62,325 nucleotides of DNA from Massilia frigida. GTDB lineage: Bacteria > Pseudomonadota > Gammaproteobacteria > Burkholderiales > Burkholderiaceae_D. The notes beneath the pieces are model-generated. The model made no database searches, was not told where the DNA came from, and saw nothing but the letters and a program-made list of their open reading frames with translations. The number at the start of each line of letters is the position of its first letter. Within the stretch, counting starts at the first letter, position 1. The stretch spans positions 1 to 62,325 of the forward strand of contig NZ_WHJG01000042.1 of NCBI RefSeq assembly GCF_011682175.1, in the 5' to 3' direction. This document shows, piece after piece, positions 34,387-43,357 of this stretch. The position numbers and the translations under genes were made by a program.

Positions 34387-35220
34387 ATGCCTGAACTGCC
34401 CGAAGTCGAAGTCACCCGCCGCGGCGTCGCACCGCATATCGATGGCCGCATCGTCGATAGCGTGTTGATGCGCAGGGAAGGATTGCGCTGGCCGTTTCCG
34501 CCGGGCTTGTCCGATTTGCTGGCCGGGCAACGCATCCTGCACACGGGACGGCGCGGCAAATACTTGCTCATCGCCTTCGATCATGGCACCCTGATCATCC
34601 ACCTGGGCATGTCCGGCCACTTGCGCGTGTTGCCGCTGGACACCGAAGTGAAAAAACACGACCACTTCGACCTGGTCGTCGAGGGGGATACCGGCCCCCA
34701 GGGGCTGCGCATGAACGATCCGCGCCGCTTCGGCGCCGTGCTGTGGCACCCCGGCGATGATGGCGAACTGGACCAGCACATCCTGCTGCGCGGCCTGGGC
34801 GTGGAGCCGCTGGAAGCCGGCTTTTCGGGCGAATTGCTGTACCGCGCAACGCGCAAGCGCTCGGCGCCGATCAAGCAAGTGCTGCTGGCCGGCGATATCG
34901 TGGTGGGCGTGGGCAATATCTACGCTTGCGAGAGCCTGTTTCGGGCAGGAATCAACCCGAAAACGCCGGCCGCGCGCATCGGCCGGGAACGCTACAACCG
35001 GCTGGCCGAGGCGATCCGCCTTATCCTGTCTGAGGCTATTGTGCAAGGGGGCAGCACTTTACGTGACTTTATTGCAGTAAATGGGCAATCGGGCTATTTC
35101 CAACAGACATATTTCGTCTATGATCGTGCTGGAGTGCCTTGCCGCAACTGTGGGGCAGAGATTCGTCAGATCAAGCAGGGACAGCGGTCGACTTTTTATT
35201 GTGTAAATTGTCAAAAATGA
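34387..35220 (+). CDS. mutM: Formamidopyrimidine-DNA glycosylase (Fpg/MutM)
   Basis: The 277-residue enzyme removes 8-oxoguanine and FaPy from DNA. The N-terminal catalytic [12 protein letters not shown] (Pro2, Glu3), the conserved Lys in TGRRGKYLL, the H2TH region [18 protein letters not shown] and the C-terminal zinc finger [21 protein letters not shown] are all intact. Its TGA overlaps the ATG of the dynamin-like gene. Confidence 0.97.
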   Translation: MPELPEVEVTRRGVAPHIDGRIVDSVLMRREGLRWPFPPGLSDLLAGQRILHTGRRGKYLLIAFDHGTLIIHLGMSGHLRVLPLDTEVKKHDHFDLVVEGDTGPQGLRMNDPRRFGAVLWHPGDDGELDQHILLRGLGVEPLEAGFSGELLYRATRKRSAPIKQVLLAGDIVVGVGNIYACESLFRAGINPKTPAARIGRERYNRLAEAIRLILSEAIVQGGSTLRDFIAVNGQSGYFQQTYFVYDRAGVPCRNCGAEIRQIKQGQRSTFYCVNCQK

Positions 35221-37205
35221 CAATCGAGCAGGATTCGCAAGAACCTGTACGCGAGGGCAATGTGAGCATAATGGTGCAAGATTTTGAGCAGTACAGCGCA
35301 TGGCGTCAAGACGTGGCCATGGCGCTGGAAAAGTATCAGATGTGGGTCAACGCGGCCGAACTGGCTGACGCGGCAACGGAGCAGCGCATTGCGCGCGCGC
35401 TGGCGCGCCTGGCCGACGACCGGCTGTCGGTGGCCTTCGTGGCGGAGTTTTCGCGCGGCAAATCCGAACTGATCAACGCGATTTTCTTTGCCGATTACGG
35501 CCAGCGCATCTTGCCGTCCGCGGCCGGCCGCACCACCATGTGCCCGACCGAGCTGATGTACGACCCGGCCTTCCCGCCATGCATCCGCCTGCTGCCGATC
35601 GAAACGCGCGCCAGCAACCTGTCGACCAGCGATTACCGCGACGACCCGGCCGCCTGGACCGTGCTGCCGCTGGCGCTCGACGCCGGCGAGGAAATGCACG
35701 AGACCTTCAAGCAGGTCAGCATGACCAAGCATGTCAAGGTCGAGGAAGCCAAGCGCTACGGCCTGTTCGACGAGACCGATCCGGACGTTGCCGCCACCCT
35801 GGACGATAACGGCGAGATCGAAATTTCGCTGTGGCGCCACGCCATCATCAACTTCCCTCACCCGCTGCTGAAACAAGGCCTGGTCATTCTCGACACGCCT
35901 GGCCTGAACGCGATCGGCACCGAGCCGGAACTGACCCTGAACCTGATTCCGAACGCGCACGCGGTGCTGTTCATCCTGGCCGCCGAAACCGGCGTGACCA
36001 AGAGCGACATCGAAGTCTGGCGCACGCACATCGGCGCCGGCGCCGGGCGCATCGTGGTCATGAACAAGATCGACGCGATGTGGGACGAGCTCAAGACCGA
36101 AGAGGAAAACGACGCCGAGATCGAACGCCAGCAAACCACCGTGGCGCACATGCTGGCCCTCGAACCACGCCAGGTGTTCCCGGTGTCGGCCCAAAAAGCC
36201 CTGGTCGGCAAGATCAACGGCGACATGGCGCTGCTCGAGAAAAGCCGCCTGGGCGCGCTGGAAGCGGCCCTGTTCAACGAACTGATTCCGGCCAAGCAGG
36301 ACATCATCCGCAAGCAGCTCTCGGACGATCTCAATGCCGTGGTCGGCATCCAGCAGGCAACCATCGGCGCGCGCATCCGCGACATCGTCGAGCAGCTGCA
36401 GGAACTGAAAAGCCTGCGCGGCAAGAACCAGGGCGTGATCGCGCACATGATGCGCCGCGTCGAAGTCGAGAAGAAGGAATTCGACGGCAGCCTGTTCAAG
36501 CTGCAGGGCACGCGCGCCGTGTTCGCGCGCCTGTCCACGGAGCTGTACACCACGCTCGGCATGGACATCGTGCACAAGGAAATCGCCGCCGTGCGCGAAG
36601 CGATGGCCGCATCGCGCTTCGTCACCACCGGCATTCGCGGCCCGGTCAAGCACTTCTTCGACCAGGCGCGCGCCAATCTCGATCTGTCGAACCGCAAGAT
36701 CGCCGAGATCAGCGAGATGATGGAAATGATGTACCGTAAATTCGCCGCCGAACATGGCCTGAGCCTGGCGGTGCCGATGACGCTTTCGCTCGACAAATAC
36801 CGCAAGGAAGTCGACGCCATCGAAGAGGTCTACGTCAAGCAGTTCGGCACCACGACCTTGCTCATCACCAGCCGCGATGCCGTGATCGAGCGCTTTTTCG
36901 ACTCGATCGCTTCGCGCGTGCGGCGCAGCTACCGCGCGGCCAACGGCGACGTGGAAGCGTGGCTGAAGGTGATCATGTCGCCGCTCGAAGCGCAGATCCG
37001 CCAGCACAAGGACCAGCTCAAGCACCGCCTGGCGTCGATCCAGCGCATCCACGATGCGACCGACAGCCTGGAAACCAAGATCGAATCGTTCGAGGCCAGC
37101 CAGTTCGCGCTGGAGAAGGTCAAGGCGCGTTTGAACGAGCTGGCCGGCAACGTCGAATCGGCCATGCAACGCAGCGCGGCGGCGGCACTCGAAGCGGCTG
37201 CGTGA
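35217..37205 (+). CDS. Dynamin-family large GTPase between mutM and mutY
   Basis: From ATG 35217 (ATGA overlap with mutM) the product has 662 residues. G1 reads [13 protein letters not shown] near residue 77: Gly-Lys-Ser is kept, but the first Gly of the usual GxxxxGKS is Ala. G3 is DTPGLN near 226 and G4 NKID near 283. After about residue 340 it is helical with coiled-coil-like stretches ([20 protein letters not shown] and a C-terminal [18 protein letters not shown]), as in bacterial dynamin-like proteins. Later starts (ATG 35271) cannot be excluded. Such proteins act on membranes, but no clear transmembrane paddle is visible. The stop TGA overlaps mutY's GTG. Confidence 0.82.
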   Translation: MTIEQDSQEPVREGNVSIMVQDFEQYSAWRQDVAMALEKYQMWVNAAELADAATEQRIARALARLADDRLSVAFVAEFSRGKSELINAIFFADYGQRILPSAAGRTTMCPTELMYDPAFPPCIRLLPIETRASNLSTSDYRDDPAAWTVLPLALDAGEEMHETFKQVSMTKHVKVEEAKRYGLFDETDPDVAATLDDNGEIEISLWRHAIINFPHPLLKQGLVILDTPGLNAIGTEPELTLNLIPNAHAVLFILAAETGVTKSDIEVWRTHIGAGAGRIVVMNKIDAMWDELKTEEENDAEIERQQTTVAHMLALEPRQVFPVSAQKALVGKINGDMALLEKSRLGALEAALFNELIPAKQDIIRKQLSDDLNAVVGIQQATIGARIRDIVEQLQELKSLRGKNQGVIAHMMRRVEVEKKEFDGSLFKLQGTRAVFARLSTELYTTLGMDIVHKEIAAVREAMAASRFVTTGIRGPVKHFFDQARANLDLSNRKIAEISEMMEMMYRKFAAEHGLSLAVPMTLSLDKYRKEVDAIEEVYVKQFGTTTLLITSRDAVIERFFDSIASRVRRSYRAANGDVEAWLKVIMSPLEAQIRQHKDQLKHRLASIQRIHDATDSLETKIESFEASQFALEKVKARLNELAGNVESAMQRSAAAALEAAA

Positions 37206-38296
37206 AAAGACTGACCGAGTTCGGGCAGCTGGAAGACCCCTCGTTTTCCGCTGCCGTCATCGACTGGCAGAAGTCGCACGGGCGCCATGCCCTGCCGTGG
37301 CAGAACACGCGCGACGCTTACCGTATCTGGCTGTCCGAGATCATGCTGCAGCAAACGCAGGTGGCCGCGGTGCTGGCCTACTACGCGCGCTTCCTGGAGC
37401 GCTTCCCTACCCTGCACGACCTGGCGGCGGCACCATCGGAAGAGGTGATGGCGCAGTGGAGCGGCCTTGGCTACTACACGCGCGCGCGCAACCTGCATGC
37501 CTGCGCCAAACGCGTGGTCGACGAATACGGCGGCCTGTTCCCGAGCGATCCGGCCCTGCTGGCCGATTTGCCCGGCATCGGCCGTTCGACGGCGGCGGCC
37601 ATTTCCGCGTTCTCAAACGGCACGCGCGCCGCGATCCTGGACGGTAACGTCAAGCGCGTGTTTGCGCGCGTATTCGGCATCGATGAATTCCCCGGCGTGA
37701 AGGCGGTCGAAGATGGCTTGTGGCGGCGCGCGCAAGCGCTGCTGCCGCAGGATGGCATCGAATCGTACACGCAGGGCTTGATGGACCTCGGGGCGACGCT
37801 GTGCACGCGCAGCAAGCCCGATTGCCCGCGCTGCCCGCTGCGGGAGCGCTGCGTGGCCCACGCCACCGGACGCACGGCCGAACTGCCGGTGCGCAAACCG
37901 AAAAAGACCATTCCCGAGAAACAGGCCGCCTTGCTGGTGGTGATCGAGGGCGGCCAGGTGCTGCTCGAACAGCGCGCCCAGAGCGGCATCTGGGGCGGGC
38001 TGATGTCGCTGCCGGAAGTCGATGGCCATGCTGTGCGCGGCGCGCTCGGCATCGATGCGGTGGCACCCGTGGGCAGCGCCTTCGGCGAGGTGGAAGAGGT
38101 GTCGGCGCTGCTGCCGCTGGTGCACGTGTTCACGCACTACCGCCTGCACATCGCGCCGTTCCAGGTAGCGCTGTCGCGCCGCGCACACTTGGGCGCGCCC
38201 TATCTGTGGTGGGACCTGGCGCGCATCGATAGCGCACCGCTGCCGGCGCCGGTCAAGAAGCTGCTGCTGGAGCTCTGCGCGCCGTCCCTGTTCTAG
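37202..38296 (+). CDS. mutY: A/G-specific adenine glycosylase MutY
   Basis: The 364-residue enzyme removes adenine opposite 8-oxoguanine. The helix-hairpin-helix LADLPGIGRSTAAAI with catalytic Asp in ILDGNVKRV, catalytic Glu in WLSEIMLQQTQV, the 4Fe-4S cluster cysteines in CTRSKPDCPRCPLRERC and a C-terminal NUDIX-like recognition domain are present. The start is GTG 37202, overlapping the dynamin gene stop as GTGA; the first residues VKRLTEFGQ precede the conserved start region. With mutM it completes the GO repair pair in one operon. Confidence 0.94.
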   Translation: MKRLTEFGQLEDPSFSAAVIDWQKSHGRHALPWQNTRDAYRIWLSEIMLQQTQVAAVLAYYARFLERFPTLHDLAAAPSEEVMAQWSGLGYYTRARNLHACAKRVVDEYGGLFPSDPALLADLPGIGRSTAAAISAFSNGTRAAILDGNVKRVFARVFGIDEFPGVKAVEDGLWRRAQALLPQDGIESYTQGLMDLGATLCTRSKPDCPRCPLRERCVAHATGRTAELPVRKPKKTIPEKQAALLVVIEGGQVLLEQRAQSGIWGGLMSLPEVDGHAVRGALGIDAVAPVGSAFGEVEEVSALLPLVHVFTHYRLHIAPFQVALSRRAHLGAPYLWWDLARIDSAPLPAPVKKLLLELCAPSLF

Positions 38297-38350
38297 TTAC
38301 AAATCGACTGATTACAAGTCGACTGATTACAAGTCGACTGGTTACAAGTC
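38297..38350. repeat. 15-bp tandem repeat carrying copies of the dgt stop region
   Basis: Three units (38297-38311, 38312-38326, 38327-38341) of TTACAAGTCGACTGA with single changes precede the true 3' end of dgt, TTACAAGTCGTC (38342-38353). On the minus strand each unit reads in the dgt frame as Ser/Pro-Val-Asp-Leu-stop. The repeat fills the whole gap between the mutY and dgt stop codons. Confidence 0.92.
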
Positions 38351-39478
38351 GTCGAGCGAGAAGATGCGCCGGTGTTCACGGATCGCGTAGCGGTCCGTCA
38401 TGCCGGCGATGTAGTCGGCGATCTTGCGCGCCTGCCGTGTGACGTCGCCCGTGCCGAGCTGGTAATCGGGCGGCAGCAGCACCGGTTCGGCCATGAAGGC
38501 GTCGAACAGTTCGCGCACGATGCGGCTCGCTTTCACGCGCATCCGGTTCACCTTGAAATGGCGATACAGGTTGGCGCGCAGGAAGCGCTTCAGTTCCGTC
38601 GCATCCTTGCGCATCGGGTCGGAAAAACGGATCAGCGGCCCGCTGGCGCGCACCGCGTCCGTGTCGGCCGGCGCGGCTTCGGCCAGCAGCACGCCGGATG
38701 TTTCGATCAGGTCGTCGGCCAGCACCGTGATCAGGCGGCGCAGCGTTTCGTAGATGGCGCGCCGGCCCGACAAGCCCGGATACGCCTTCTGCACATCGTG
38801 CCAGCGGCGCGCAAAAAAGTCGACTTCCTCCAGCTGCGCGATCGTGATCAGGCCGGAACGCAGGCCGTCGTCGATATCGTGGCTGTTGTAGGCGATTTCG
38901 TCGGCCAGGTTGGTCAGCTGCGCTTCCAGCGAGGGCTCGGTACGGTCGATGAAGCGCTGCGCCACCGGACCGAGCAGCTTGGCGTTGGCCAGCGAGCAGT
39001 GCTTGAGGATGCCCTCGCGCGTGTCGAACATCAGGTTCAGGCCATCGAAGGCGCCGTAGTGCTCTTCGAGTTCGTCGACCACGCGCAGGCTTTGCAGATT
39101 GTGTTCGAAGCCGCCGTGGTCCTGCATGCATTCGTTGAGCACATCCTGGCCCACGTGGCCGAACGGCGTGTGGCCCAGGTCGTGCGCCAGCGCGAGCGCT
39201 TCGACCAGGTCTTCGTTCAGGCGCAGGTTACGCGCCATCGAGCGCCCGACCTGGGCCACTTCCAGGCTGTGGGTGAGGCGCGTGCGGAACATGTCGCCCT
39301 CGTGATTGAGGAAGACCTGGGTCTTGTATTCGAGCCGGCGGAAGGCCGAGCAGTGGATGATGCGGTCGCGGTCGCGCTGGAACTGGCTGCGCGAGGCATG
39401 CGACGTTTCGGCATGGCGCCGCCCGCGCGCCGTCTCCGAGTGCACGGCGTACGGGGCGAGGTGCTCTTCGGGATGCAT
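38342..39478 (-). CDS. dgt: Deoxyguanosinetriphosphate triphosphohydrolase-like protein
   Basis: The 378-residue HD-domain protein has [21 protein letters not shown] and [13 protein letters not shown], the metal-binding residues of dNTP triphosphohydrolases. The N-terminus holds [25 protein letters not shown], split typical of the family (SRS...FQRDRDRI...RRL). It releases tripolyphosphate from dGTP or other dNTPs. It starts one base after the aroKB stop, at the end of the pil–aro operon. Confidence 0.93.
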   Translation of the reverse strand: MHPEEHLAPYAVHSETARGRRHAETSHASRSQFQRDRDRIIHCSAFRRLEYKTQVFLNHEGDMFRTRLTHSLEVAQVGRSMARNLRLNEDLVEALALAHDLGHTPFGHVGQDVLNECMQDHGGFEHNLQSLRVVDELEEHYGAFDGLNLMFDTREGILKHCSLANAKLLGPVAQRFIDRTEPSLEAQLTNLADEIAYNSHDIDDGLRSGLITIAQLEEVDFFARRWHDVQKAYPGLSGRRAIYETLRRLITVLADDLIETSGVLLAEAAPADTDAVRASGPLIRFSDPMRKDATELKRFLRANLYRHFKVNRMRVKASRIVRELFDAFMAEPVLLPPDYQLGTGDVTRQARKIADYIAGMTDRYAIREHRRIFSLDDL

Positions 39479-39479
39479 G

Positions 39480-41153
39480 TCAGCCGACGCAGGCGGCCAG
39501 GGTGGCCAGCAATTGTTCGCGCGGGGCGCTGGTGATGTTCGGGCTGCCCAGCGGCTTGAGCAGGATGAACTTGATGGCGCCGCCTTCGTTCTTTTTGTCG
39601 ACCTCCATCAGTTCCAGCCAGCGTTCGGTGCCGAGATCCGGTGCAACGGTGGGCAGGCCGGCGGCGGCGACCAATGCGCGCATGCGCGCCACGGTGGCCG
39701 CGTCGACCAGTCCCAGGCGGTGCGACAGGTCGGCCGCCATGACCATGCCGCAGCCGACAGCTTCGCCATGCAGCCAGGCGCCGTAGCCCATGCCCGCTTC
39801 GATCGCGTGGCCGAAGGTGTGGCCGAAGTTGAGGATGGCGCGCAGGCCGCCCTCGCGTTCATCCTGGCGCACCACGTCGGCCTTGATTTCGCAGGAACGC
39901 GAAATGGCGTGCGCCAGCGCCTGCTGGTCGCCCGCCATCAGCTTGCCGATGTTCGCTTCGATCCAGTCGAAAAATTCGGCGTCGATGATGGCGCCATGCT
40001 TGATCACTTCCGCCAGGCCGGCCGACAGTTCGCGCGGCGCCAGCGTCTCGAGGGAAGCAGTATCGGCCAGCACGGCGCGCGGCTGGTAAAAGGCGCCGAT
40101 CATGTTCTTGCCAAGCGGGTGGTTGATGCCGGTCTTGCCGCCCACCGAGGAGTCGACCTGCGACAGCAGGGTGGTTGGCATCTGCACGAACGGGACGCCG
40201 CGCATGTAGCTGGCGGCGGCATACCCGGTCAGATCGCCGATCACGCCGCCGCCCAGTGCCACCAGGGTGGTCTTGCGGTCGCATTTGTGCTCCAGCAGGG
40301 CGTCGAAGATGGTCATCAGGCTGTCCCAGTTCTTGAACTGTTCGCCGTCGGGCAGGATGATTTCGAGCACGTCGCGCCCGGCGGCGCGCAGCGGCGCGGC
40401 CACGCGCTCAAGGTACAGCGGGGCCACGGTGGTGTTGGTGACAATGGCCACCTTGTGGCCGGCGATATGGCGCTCGAGCAGCGCCGGGTCGGACAGCAGG
40501 CCGGCGCCGATGGTGATCGGGTAGCTGCGTTCGCCCAGGTCGACGTTGAGGAACATCCGGGATTGTTCGGTAATCGATGCTTGCGATGGTTGCGAAGTGT
40601 GCATGTGGGGCCCGCGCCCTGTTCTCGCGGCGGCTGGGCCGAGCGCGGACAGTTGCGTCAGAATAGTTTGGACCATCGATTGTACGTTAGGTCGGCCCGT
40701 GTCGATCACCAGGTCGGCAATCTCGCGGTACAGCGGCTCGCGCTGGGCCGTCAATTCTTCGAGTTTCTTGCGGGGGTCGGCCGTCTGCAGCAGGGGCCGG
40801 CTTTTGTCGTGGGTGGTGCGCAGCATGATGCTGCTGACGCTGGCGCGCAGGTAGACCACGCGGCCGCGTTGTTTCAGGAAGGCACGGCTGGCGGGGTCGA
40901 GCACGGCCCCGCCGCCGGTGGCGAGGACGATACCGTCCTGCGCCGTGAGGTCACGGATGACCTCGGCCTCACGGCGCCGAAAGCTCGCCTCGCCTTCGAT
41001 TTCGAAAATCCACGGGATCGTGGCGCCGGTACGGGCCTCGATCTCGTGATCGGAATCGATAAAGCGTTTACCCAGCTTCCTGGCAAGGATGCGGCCGATC
41101 GTCGTCTTGCCCGCGCCCATCAACCCTACCAGGAAGATATTTTCCGATTTCAA
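39480..41153 (-). CDS. aroKB: Bifunctional shikimate kinase / 3-dehydroquinate synthase (AroK–AroB fusion)
   Basis: One uninterrupted frame of 557 residues encodes both enzymes. Residues 1 to about 172 are shikimate kinase: P-loop [12 protein letters not shown] (10-21), DSDHEIE, and ATGGGAVL. A linker (about 173-199, rich in Ala, Gly, Ser, Gln) leads to a complete 3-dehydroquinate synthase (200-557): NAD-binding [31 protein letters not shown], metal-binding Glu in LAEVIKHG, and [11 protein letters not shown]. The synthase part has exactly the standard 358-residue length from the internal ATG 40556, but neither that ATG nor ATG 40604 has a Shine-Dalgarno sequence. The enzymes act in steps 2 and 5 of the shikimate pathway. 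Confidence 0.9.
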   Translation of the reverse strand: MKSENIFLVGLMGAGKTTIGRILARKLGKRFIDSDHEIEARTGATIPWIFEIEGEASFRRREAEVIRDLTAQDGIVLATGGGAVLDPASRAFLKQRGRVVYLRASVSSIMLRTTHDKSRPLLQTADPRKKLEELTAQREPLYREIADLVIDTGRPNVQSMVQTILTQLSALGPAAARTGRGPHMHTSQPSQASITEQSRMFLNVDLGERSYPITIGAGLLSDPALLERHIAGHKVAIVTNTTVAPLYLERVAAPLRAAGRDVLEIILPDGEQFKNWDSLMTIFDALLEHKCDRKTTLVALGGGVIGDLTGYAAASYMRGVPFVQMPTTLLSQVDSSVGGKTGINHPLGKNMIGAFYQPRAVLADTASLETLAPRELSAGLAEVIKHGAIIDAEFFDWIEANIGKLMAGDQQALAHAISRSCEIKADVVRQDEREGGLRAILNFGHTFGHAIEAGMGYGAWLHGEAVGCGMVMAADLSHRLGLVDAATVARMRALVAAAGLPTVAPDLGTERWLELMEVDKKNEGGAIKFILLKPLGSPNITSAPREQLLATLAACVG

Positions 41154-41156
41154 TGA

Positions 41157-43328
41157 TTACTTGGCCGGAACCGATTTGAAGACCTGCGAGGCAACCGACT
41201 TGCCGCGTGGCGTCGTGGTGCGGATCACGAATTCACCATCGCTGCAGAGCTCATTGCGCTTGATGTTGACAGAGTGCTCCGTGCCGCCAATGCGGTTGGT
41301 CGCGGGAACCGCGCTAGGCGATGGCAGGCCCGGGGCAACCTTGTCGACGTCGCCCGTCCCAACCGTCGTGCTGCTTGGCAGCGGATTGTTGTTTTCGTCG
41401 GCGACGCGGAAATACAAGCTCTGGTTCGTGCAACCAGCGCCAGACAGGCCGACGATCTTGTACGGATCGCCGTCGGCAGAGGTCCAGTCGCGCAGGGTGC
41501 CGGTGGCCGGATCGAATACCTGGCGGGTGAAGGTCGGTACGTCGCCACTGAAGACGATCTCGGTTTCTTTCCAGATGTAGTTGATGCCCCACTGGCCGTT
41601 GCCCACCGTGGTGTAGACCGGATGGTTGTAAGGGAACGGCAAATCGGCGCGCGGCACATCGTACTTGCCGTCGAGCGTACTGCCTTTTGCCGGATTGCCC
41701 AGCACTACGTCAGCACTGCCGGCATCGAGGAAGGGATCGCCCTGGTCCGAATACGGCTCGCCAGAACCTGGTTTGCAGATGTCGACCAGCGGACGGTACG
41801 GCGTACCCGGTTCGACCGGTTGCACCTGCTCGAAATTGGTGCAGCTGTACTGGCCGTCGCCATTGACGTCGGTAAAGTTTTCGATGCCCTGGACATACGC
41901 CAGCACGGTGACGCGGCCATTCTTGGGACGGAAGGCCTGGCTTTTCAGGTCGACCGTGCAACCGCCGCCCTTGGTGCGGCAACCGCCTTGTTCTGGCGAT
42001 GCGATCGCGCCACCTTCGGTGACCAGATTGACGGCGGTGTCGTCCGAAATCGGATTGCCGTACTGGTCGGCCAACATCACGGTGACTTTCGCGACCGAAT
42101 TGTCATAGAACATGCCGTCGATATTGTAGCTGTCGGCGCTGAGCGACATCGATTTCTGGATCGGCAGGCCGGTCGAGATGATCAGGCTGTCCGACAGGCC
42201 ATTGATGGTGGTGCCGTTACGCGACGCTTGCGCAATCACGCGCACCGGGGTCGGAATGGTACCCGAGGCGACGGTGGTGGTGACGTTACCCTGGGCATCC
42301 GAGGTTGCCTTGCTTGGCTGGACAATCAGGCCACCGGTACTGGTGGTGGTCTTGAACGTCACGTCCACGCCCGGCAAGCCGATGCTGTTCTGGTCGAGCA
42401 CGCGGAAAGTCAGGATGGCCGATTCCTTACGGCCCAAGCCGCCCGAACCGCGCAAGACGATCGAGCTGCCGTTCAAGTCCGAACCGACGAACTGGATGGT
42501 GCCGATATTGGCCTTGCCGACGTTGATCTTGATCGTCTGCGTGGTGGTGCCGAGCGTGACCGTGATGGTATCGGTAACGCGCAGGCAACCTTTGTTGGTG
42601 TAAGTGACCAGCTGCTTGCCGTCCGCCAGCGAGCCGAGGACCAGCGATGCGGTGCCGTCGCCGGCGCACAGGGAATTGATGGTCAGGCCAGGTACGCTGG
42701 TGGCGCCGACGCCGCCGGTGGTCACCGGAATGGTCAGCACGGCGGTACCGAATGCCGGCAGGATGTCGGTTTGCTCAGGCGTGAATGCGACCGTGCCCAG
42801 GGTCAGGGGAGCTGCGCCCACTTCCAGGTTGATATTCGCTTCCGCATTCTTGCCGCCGGCGACCACGGTGGCGCCGATCGTGACGGCACCGGCCGCCAGG
42901 ACGCTGGCCGGCTTGACGGTAATGATCGCCACGCCCGACGCATTGGTCAGCGCGGAAGCCGACTCCGGTGTGAACTGGAGCAGCTTGTCGTCGGTCTTGA
43001 ATTTGACGACCTCGTTGACGGCAACGCTGCCGTTGGCGTTGAGCACGGTGGCCTTGACCTGGCCGGTCTGGCCACCCGAGAGGGTGGTGATCGGCGTACC
43101 GGTGGAGTCCACCAGTTGCAGCGTCATTTTCGGCTCGGCCGGCACCGGCGGCGTCGTCGTGCCCGGCGTGGTGGTGCCCGGCGTGGTGGTGCCTGGGGTG
43201 GTGGTCGAGGAAGTCCCGCCCGGGGAGCCTCCGCCGCCGCCGCATGCGGCCAGGGCCGTGGCCATGGAAACGCAGGTCAGCAGGCGAACTGGGTTCGCGA
43301 AAGCGCGTTGTAAATAAGTGGGCAGCAT
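41157..43328 (-). CDS. Large Ig-like (Big-1) lipoprotein in the pil operon
   Basis: The 723-residue protein has a lipobox TALAAC (Cys29) followed by five Gly and a (TTTPG) repeat linker. At least three bacterial Ig-like/invasin-type domains follow: MTLQLVDSTGTPITTLSGGQ (about 68-165), ILTFRVLDQNSIGLPGVDVT (about 305-390) and VTVMLADQYGNPISDDTAVN (about 415-490). The C-terminal 230 residues contain TDVNGDGQYSC and paired cysteines. It lies 29 bases after pilQ and 3 bases before aroKB, all on the same strand. An exposed lipoprotein associated with type IV pili or adhesion is a reasonable guess; I know no characterised homologue. Confidence 0.75.
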   Translation of the reverse strand: MLPTYLQRAFANPVRLLTCVSMATALAACGGGGGSPGGTSSTTTPGTTTPGTTTPGTTTPPVPAEPKMTLQLVDSTGTPITTLSGGQTGQVKATVLNANGSVAVNEVVKFKTDDKLLQFTPESASALTNASGVAIITVKPASVLAAGAVTIGATVVAGGKNAEANINLEVGAAPLTLGTVAFTPEQTDILPAFGTAVLTIPVTTGGVGATSVPGLTINSLCAGDGTASLVLGSLADGKQLVTYTNKGCLRVTDTITVTLGTTTQTIKINVGKANIGTIQFVGSDLNGSSIVLRGSGGLGRKESAILTFRVLDQNSIGLPGVDVTFKTTTSTGGLIVQPSKATSDAQGNVTTTVASGTIPTPVRVIAQASRNGTTINGLSDSLIISTGLPIQKSMSLSADSYNIDGMFYDNSVAKVTVMLADQYGNPISDDTAVNLVTEGGAIASPEQGGCRTKGGGCTVDLKSQAFRPKNGRVTVLAYVQGIENFTDVNGDGQYSCTNFEQVQPVEPGTPYRPLVDICKPGSGEPYSDQGDPFLDAGSADVVLGNPAKGSTLDGKYDVPRADLPFPYNHPVYTTVGNGQWGINYIWKETEIVFSGDVPTFTRQVFDPATGTLRDWTSADGDPYKIVGLSGAGCTNQSLYFRVADENNNPLPSSTTVGTGDVDKVAPGLPSPSAVPATNRIGGTEHSVNIKRNELCSDGEFVIRTTTPRGKSVASQVFKSVPAK

Positions 43329-43357
43329 GTTAAGTCCTGATTAAATGTATTCGGGTG

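Noticed and set aside
38297-38341. Possible CRISPR-like repeat array
   Set aside because: The units are 15 bases and directly adjoining with no spacers; they are a tandem duplication of the dgt end.
39480-40556. Separate aroB gene starting at the internal ATG 40556
   Set aside because: No stop codon separates it from aroK and no ribosome-binding site precedes the ATG; the single fused frame is the better reading, though internal initiation is not excluded.
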